From contig NZ_RCWY01000002.1 in the NCBI RefSeq assembly GCF_003688625.1, positions 496,001 through 560,000 of the forward strand: 64,000 nt of DNA, written 5' to 3'. The DNA comes from Sphingomonas sp. PP-CE-3A-406. Lineage in GTDB: Bacteria > Pseudomonadota > Alphaproteobacteria > Sphingomonadales > Sphingomonadaceae. Positions 60,417 to 64,000 of this stretch are shown here, piece after piece. Every line of letters begins with the position of its first letter. The stretch's first letter is position 1. The position numbers and the translations under genes were made by a program. The notes beneath the pieces were generated by a model. That model had not been told where the DNA came from and did no database searches. It worked only from the letters and a program-made list of their open reading frames with translations.

Positions 60417-61475
60417 ATGACGGGAATTCTGGTGCAGCGGTTCGTTCTACTTGGGGTGTTGGGTGCTCTGGCCGCGTGCGTCGATCAGGCGAACGGCGGC
60501 GGGGCGGGTTCGCGCGACCAGATCACCGCGGTCGGATCGTCGACCGTCTATCCGTTCACGACGATGATCGCCGAGCAGCTCGTCGCGAACGATCCCGATG
60601 CGAAGGCGCCGGTGATCGAATCGACCGGGACCGGGGCGGGGATGAAGCTGTTCTGCGCAGGCGTCGGCGCAGCGCATCCCGATATCGAGGACGCGTCGCG
60701 GCGGATGAAGGCGAGCGAATACGCGACCTGCGCGAAGAACGGCGTCCGCGACGTGATCGAGATCCAAGTCGGGATCGACGGCATCGCCTTTGCCGAGGCG
60801 AAGAACGGCCCGAAGATGCAGCTGACGCCGACCGATCTCTACAAGGCGCTTGCCGCCAATCCGGGGGGCAAGGTGAATACCGCTCGGGTGTGGCGCGACG
60901 TCAATCCTGCGCTGCCGGCTGTGCCGATCCAGGTTTATGGCCCGCCGGCGACGAGTGGCACGCGCGATGCGCTGGCGGAGCTGATCCTGACCAAGGGGTG
61001 CGAGGCGAGCGATCCTTCGGCCAAGGCGCTCGCGAAGTCGGATGCCGAGGCGCACAAGGCGCTGTGTACGCGGGTGCGCGAGGACGGGGTGTATGTCGAT
61101 GCGGGCGAGAACGACAATCTGATCGTCCAGAAACTGCAGTCGAATCCGAATGCGATCGGCGTGTTCGGGTACAGCTATCTCGAAGAGAACAAGGACGACG
61201 TGAACGGGGTTTCGATCTCGGGTGTGGCGCCGACCTATGCGACGATCGCGGACAATCGTTATCCAGGGTCTCGGCCACTGTATATCTACGTGAAGAAGGC
61301 GCATCTGACCGCGATCCCGGGACTGCGGAACTTGTTGAAGCTGTATGCGGCGAACTGGGGGGCGACGGGGCCGTTGGTGAAGCGGGGGTTGATTGCATCG
61401 CCGGCAGCGATCCAGGCGCGGTCGGCGGCGATTATTGCGAACGAGACCGTGCTGGATCCGGCGGTGTTGTCGTGA
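60417..61475 (+). CDS. pstS: Phosphate ABC transporter substrate-binding protein (lipoprotein)
   Basis: Captures phosphate for the Pst transporter. The 352-residue precursor has a lipobox LAAC (Cys21), so it is anchored in the membrane rather than free in the periplasm. The mature part has the phosphate-site ITAVGSSTVYPFT (Ser-rich loop), TGTGAGMKLFCAG and PPATSGTRDAL. The pstC gene starts 313 bases downstream, after two repeat doublets that break the expected tight operon. Confidence 0.93.
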   Translation: MTGILVQRFVLLGVLGALAACVDQANGGGAGSRDQITAVGSSTVYPFTTMIAEQLVANDPDAKAPVIESTGTGAGMKLFCAGVGAAHPDIEDASRRMKASEYATCAKNGVRDVIEIQVGIDGIAFAEAKNGPKMQLTPTDLYKALAANPGGKVNTARVWRDVNPALPAVPIQVYGPPATSGTRDALAELILTKGCEASDPSAKALAKSDAEAHKALCTRVREDGVYVDAGENDNLIVQKLQSNPNAIGVFGYSYLEENKDDVNGVSISGVAPTYATIADNRYPGSRPLYIYVKKAHLTAIPGLRNLLKLYAANWGATGPLVKRGLIASPAAIQARSAAIIANETVLDPAVLS

Positions 61476-61507
61476 TGTTTGGCCCACATAATCGCACGCC
61501 CCTCCTA

Positions 61508-61587
61508 GTTCCCTCGCGAACGCGGGGGCCCAGGAGCCAAGCGCGCCACCGGAACTTAGCTGGCCCCCCGCGTCCGCGGGGGAACGG
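61508..61587. repeat. Palindrome doublet, CTCGCGAACGCGGGGG type
   Basis: TTCCCTCGCGAACGCGGGGG and the inverse CCCCCCGCGTCCGCGGGGGA. It is the most diverged member of its family in the window. Confidence 0.7.
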
Positions 61588-61620
61588 GGATTTGGCGGCG
61601 GCAATATCACTCAACAGGGC

Positions 61621-61728
61621 AACCACCCCGGCGAAGGCCGGGGCCCAATTGGGGACCGTTGCACTGGTGAGTACAGTGCCCCGTTACCCCGACCTTTCCA
61701 ATTGGACCCCGGCCTTCGCCGGGGGGGA
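61621..61728. repeat. Palindrome doublet, CCCCGGCGAAGGCCGGGG type
   Basis: AACCACCCCGGCGAAGGCC starts the left unit, CCCGGCCTTCGCCGGGG ends the right one, and both carry the CCAATTGG part. It is the fifth copy in the window. Confidence 0.85.
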
Positions 61729-61788
61729 GTCCCCCCCGGTGCTACATCGGGTGAATGCCAGAGTAGCAGCATTCGGAGGACACGCCTG

Positions 61789-63165
61789 ATGTCCCCCATC
61801 GCCCTCCTCTTCCTGGTCCTAGGCATCGGCCTCATCGGCTGGCTAACCGCGCGCGTCCGCGCCACGCGCTTCCGTGCCGGCAGCACCGTGCGGTTCAGTT
61901 CGCTGCCGTCGCATCACGGCTGGTACGTCGCGTTGTGGACCGCGATCCCGCCACTCGTCTTTCTTGTCGTCTGGTCGATGACTGCGCCCGCGCTCGTCAC
62001 CGATGCTGTGCTCGCCACGCCAGCCGCGATCCAGCTCCCCCCGCCGGGCTTCGACCGCGCCTCGATCCTGTCCGAAGCGCGCAGCCTCGCGGAGGGCCGT
62101 AGCTTCGGCGCGTTCCACGGGCTCGCCCGCACGCTCGCCCCGTCCTACGCCGCGGCGCAATCGCGCTACGACTGGATCGCCACAGCCGCCGCGCTGCTGC
62201 TCGCCTTCGCCGGCGGCGCGTTCGCCTTCACCCGCGTGAAGCCCGGGTTCGGCGCGCGGACGCAGATCGAGCGGGTGGTGATGCTGATGCTGCTCGGCGC
62301 GTCGCTGATCGCGATCCTGACCACGGTCGGCATCGTCGCGTCGCTGCTGTACGAGTCCGCGCGGTTCTTCTCGGTCGTGCCGATCACCGATTTCCTGTTC
62401 GGCACGCACTGGAGCCCGCAGGTCATCGACGGCCGCGATCCGGGCGCGTCGCTCGGTGCGGTGCCGTTGTTCTGGGGGACGTTCTTCATCGGCGCGGTGA
62501 TCGCGATGATCGTCGCGATTCCGTTCGGTCTGATGAGCGCGATCTACCTCACGCAATATGCCGCGCCCAACACGCGCAAATGGATGAAGCCGATCCTCGA
62601 GGTGCTCGCGGGCGTGCCGACCGTCGTCTACGGCTATTTCGCCGCGCTGACCGTCGCGCCCGCGGTGCGTGACCTCGCCGTATCGGTCGGGATCAGCCGG
62701 GCGTCGTCGGAGAGCGCGCTCGCTGCGGGCCTCGTGATGGGCATCATGATCATCCCGTTCGTGTCGTCGATGGCGGACGATTCGATCGCCGCGGTCCCCT
62801 CGTCGATGCGTGACGGCAGCCTCGCGATGGGCGCGACCTCGTCCGAGACGATCCGCCGCGTGCTGCTCCCGGCCGCGCTACCCGGTGTGGTCGGCGGCGT
62901 GCTGCTCGCCGTGTCGCGCGCGATCGGCGAGACGATGATCGTCGTCATGGCCGCGTCCGGCGTCGCGACGCTGACGCTCAACCCGTTCGCCAGCACGACC
63001 ACAGTCACCAAGCAGATCGTCGATCTGCTGACCGGCGAGGCCGAGTTCGACAGCCCCAAGACGCTCGCCGCGTTCGCGCTGGGCCTGACGCTGTTCGTGG
63101 TCACGCTCCTTCTCAACATCGTCGCGCTGCGCGTCGTCAAACGGTACCGCGAAGCCTATGAGTGA
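61789..63165 (+). CDS. pstC: Phosphate ABC transporter permease PstC
   Basis: One of the two membrane subunits of the high-affinity phosphate transporter. The 458-residue chain is longer than E. coli PstC (319) because of an extra N-terminal part with two or more hydrophobic segments (about 1-170). The ABC permease part has PILEVLAGVPTVVYGYFAAL, and the EAA-type loop MRDGSLAMGATSSETIRRVLLPAALPGVVGG near 345-375. This extended type is common in Caulobacter-like alphaproteobacteria. The end of the gene overlaps pstA by eight bases. Confidence 0.92.
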   Translation: MSPIALLFLVLGIGLIGWLTARVRATRFRAGSTVRFSSLPSHHGWYVALWTAIPPLVFLVVWSMTAPALVTDAVLATPAAIQLPPPGFDRASILSEARSLAEGRSFGAFHGLARTLAPSYAAAQSRYDWIATAAALLLAFAGGAFAFTRVKPGFGARTQIERVVMLMLLGASLIAILTTVGIVASLLYESARFFSVVPITDFLFGTHWSPQVIDGRDPGASLGAVPLFWGTFFIGAVIAMIVAIPFGLMSAIYLTQYAAPNTRKWMKPILEVLAGVPTVVYGYFAALTVAPAVRDLAVSVGISRASSESALAAGLVMGIMIIPFVSSMADDSIAAVPSSMRDGSLAMGATSSETIRRVLLPAALPGVVGGVLLAVSRAIGETMIVVMAASGVATLTLNPFASTTTVTKQIVDLLTGEAEFDSPKTLAAFALGLTLFVVTLLLNIVALRVVKRYREAYE

Positions 63166-64000
63166 CACGCTCGTGCCCCAGATTCCGGTGACCAATGCGG
63201 AGCCGGTGCGCCGCGTGCCGACCGACTGGACGACGCAGGCGATGCAATCGCGCATTCGCCGCCGCTATGCATCCGAGCGTCGTTTTCGCTTTGCCGGGCT
63301 CGCCGCGGTGTGGCTGTCCGCCGCGTTCCTCGCCTACCTGCTGATCACGATGGTGATGCAGGGCGCGAGCGGGTTCGTCGAGACGCGCGTGTCGCTCCCG
63401 GTCGATCTCGCCGCCGCCAAGCTGCCGATCGAGCCCGCGCGCCTCGTCGGCCGCGGTGCCGATCTCGCGCTAGCCGGTGCAGGGCTGGAAGGCACCGTCG
63501 ACCTTGCCGCGACCAAGGCGTTCGGCAAGGACGGCACCGACCTTCTCTCCGACGGCGCCTGGGCGGTGGTGCGCGATGCGATCAAGGCCGACCCGTCGCT
63601 GCTCCAGCGCAAGAGCGTGTTCGAAGTCCCCGTCTCCAGCCCGATCGACGTCGCCGCCAAGGGCAACGGCACGCGCGACGCCGAAGCGGTCGTCGCGCGG
63701 CTGAAGGCGAGCGGGGCGCTGACCCGCGGGTTCAACGCGGGCTTCCTCACCTCGGCGGACTCGACCGATGCCACCCGTGTCGGGATCTGGGGGGCGTTCA
63801 AGGGGTCGCTGTTGACGATGATCGTCACGTTGCTGCTGGCGTTCCCGATCGGCGTGCTGTCCGCACTGTACCTCGAGGAATATGCGCCGAAGAACCGTTG
63901 GACCGACCTGATCGAGGTGTCGATCAACAACCTCGCCGCGGTGCCGTCGATCATCTTCGGCCTGCTCGGGTTGGCCGTGTTCCTCGGCACGTTCGGGATG
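63158..64000 (+). CDS. pstA: Phosphate ABC transporter permease PstA (partial)
   Basis: Second membrane subunit of the Pst transporter; only 281 codons are in the window. The ATG at 63158 overlaps the pstC stop (the pair is coupled). It begins MSDTLVPQIPVTNAEP. A hydrophobic segment at about 45-70 is followed by a soluble stretch of about 130 residues before the permease part (LLTMIVTLLLAFPIGVLSALYLEEYAP). This extra domain is not in E. coli PstA. The frame is open at the right edge. Confidence 0.9.
   Translation, partial: MSDTLVPQIPVTNAEPVRRVPTDWTTQAMQSRIRRRYASERRFRFAGLAAVWLSAAFLAYLLITMVMQGASGFVETRVSLPVDLAAAKLPIEPARLVGRGADLALAGAGLEGTVDLAATKAFGKDGTDLLSDGAWAVVRDAIKADPSLLQRKSVFEVPVSSPIDVAAKGNGTRDAEAVVARLKASGALTRGFNAGFLTSADSTDATRVGIWGAFKGSLLTMIVTLLLAFPIGVLSALYLEEYAPKNRWTDLIEVSINNLAAVPSIIFGLLGLAVFLGTFGM

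Larger units (their letters stand above)
61476..61788. other. 313-base gap in the pst operon holding two repeat doublets
   Basis: No gene is visible. It contains a CCCGCG-type doublet (61508-61587) and a CCCCGG-CGAAGG-type doublet (61621-61728). A translated frame that runs into pstC reads LDPGLRRGG-like sequence, which only reflects the repeat. Confidence 0.7.

Noticed and set aside
61702..61788. Upstream extension of pstC beginning MDPGLRRGG
   Set aside because: This piece only translates the repeat doublet; the ATG at 61789 gives the normal membrane start.

Overview
The window is 64 kb of GC-rich chromosomal DNA from an alphaproteobacterium, most likely a Sphingomonas-type member of the Sphingomonadales. 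Evidence for this is the codon bias, a TIGR02300/FYDLN acid-domain protein beside aroA-cmk, a DUF2794 gene beside cysE, an HPr-rel-A gene set, a split-subunit glycine decarboxylase, and many intergenic palindromic repeat doublets. No prophage, insertion sequence, plasmid function or CRISPR array was seen. Most genes are core housekeeping genes.

Layout. 1-5.4 kb: the end of a membrane protein, an RcnB/glycine-zipper protein, free-methionine-sulfoxide reductase, arfB, an RluA-type pseudouridine synthase, an M15 peptidase and a hemerythrin-like protein. 5.5-14.4 kb: a promoter and structured leader, then rpoB and rpoC, ending in a strong terminator shared with a convergent gene. 14.4-18.3 kb: a two-component system followed by an EF-hand lipoprotein. 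18.4-24 kb: a GH130-like enzyme, NAD salvage (pncA and pncB, divergent), cysE-DUF2794 and a TSUP transporter. 24-26.3 kb: ahpD and ahpC, divergent from oxyR. 26.5-33.5 kb: two fasciclin proteins, moaD-moaE, pgsA, an LplT-like transporter, and a NUDIX-DUF47 fusion followed by a Pit phosphate transporter. 33.6-41.1 kb: a GDSL autotransporter, tRNA-Ala, FYDLN, aroA-cmk, SemiSWEET, rpsA and ihfB. 41.1-46.7 kb: a tRNA-Leu(UAA) interrupted by a 218-nt group I intron, an outer-membrane protein, a radical SAM protein, a VOC protein, proS and a CcdC-like protein. 46.9-55.4 kb: a tandem glycine riboswitch driving gcvT-gcvH-gcvPA-gcvPB, then glmU-glmS. 55.4-64 kb: gph and a VanZ-like gene, the HPr-rel-A cluster, then phoR-pstS-pstC-pstA, which runs off the right edge.

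The points most worth following up are these. (1) A group I intron splits tRNA-Leu(UAA) between U34 and A35, the position used by the cyanobacterial/plastid intron. (2) A REP-type palindrome doublet is inserted in frame inside gcvPB and adds about 34 residues. (3) A NUDIX domain is fused in frame to a DUF47/PhoU-like domain, with a strong internal Shine-Dalgarno and ATG at the junction. (4) A four-gene HPr-rel-A cluster (Tat-signal protein, PqqD-like protein, HprK-like kinase, nucleotidyltransferase) recalls lasso-peptide tailoring genes. (5) Several families of head-to-head palindromic doublets fill many gaps, some inside operons.

Phosphate is a recurring theme (Pit with a DUF47 partner; PhoR with PstSCA). 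Sulfur (cysE, TSUP), peroxide defence (OxyR, AhpC, AhpD) and one-carbon/glycine metabolism form further coherent units. All functions are assigned from protein motifs and context by reading; no database search was run.
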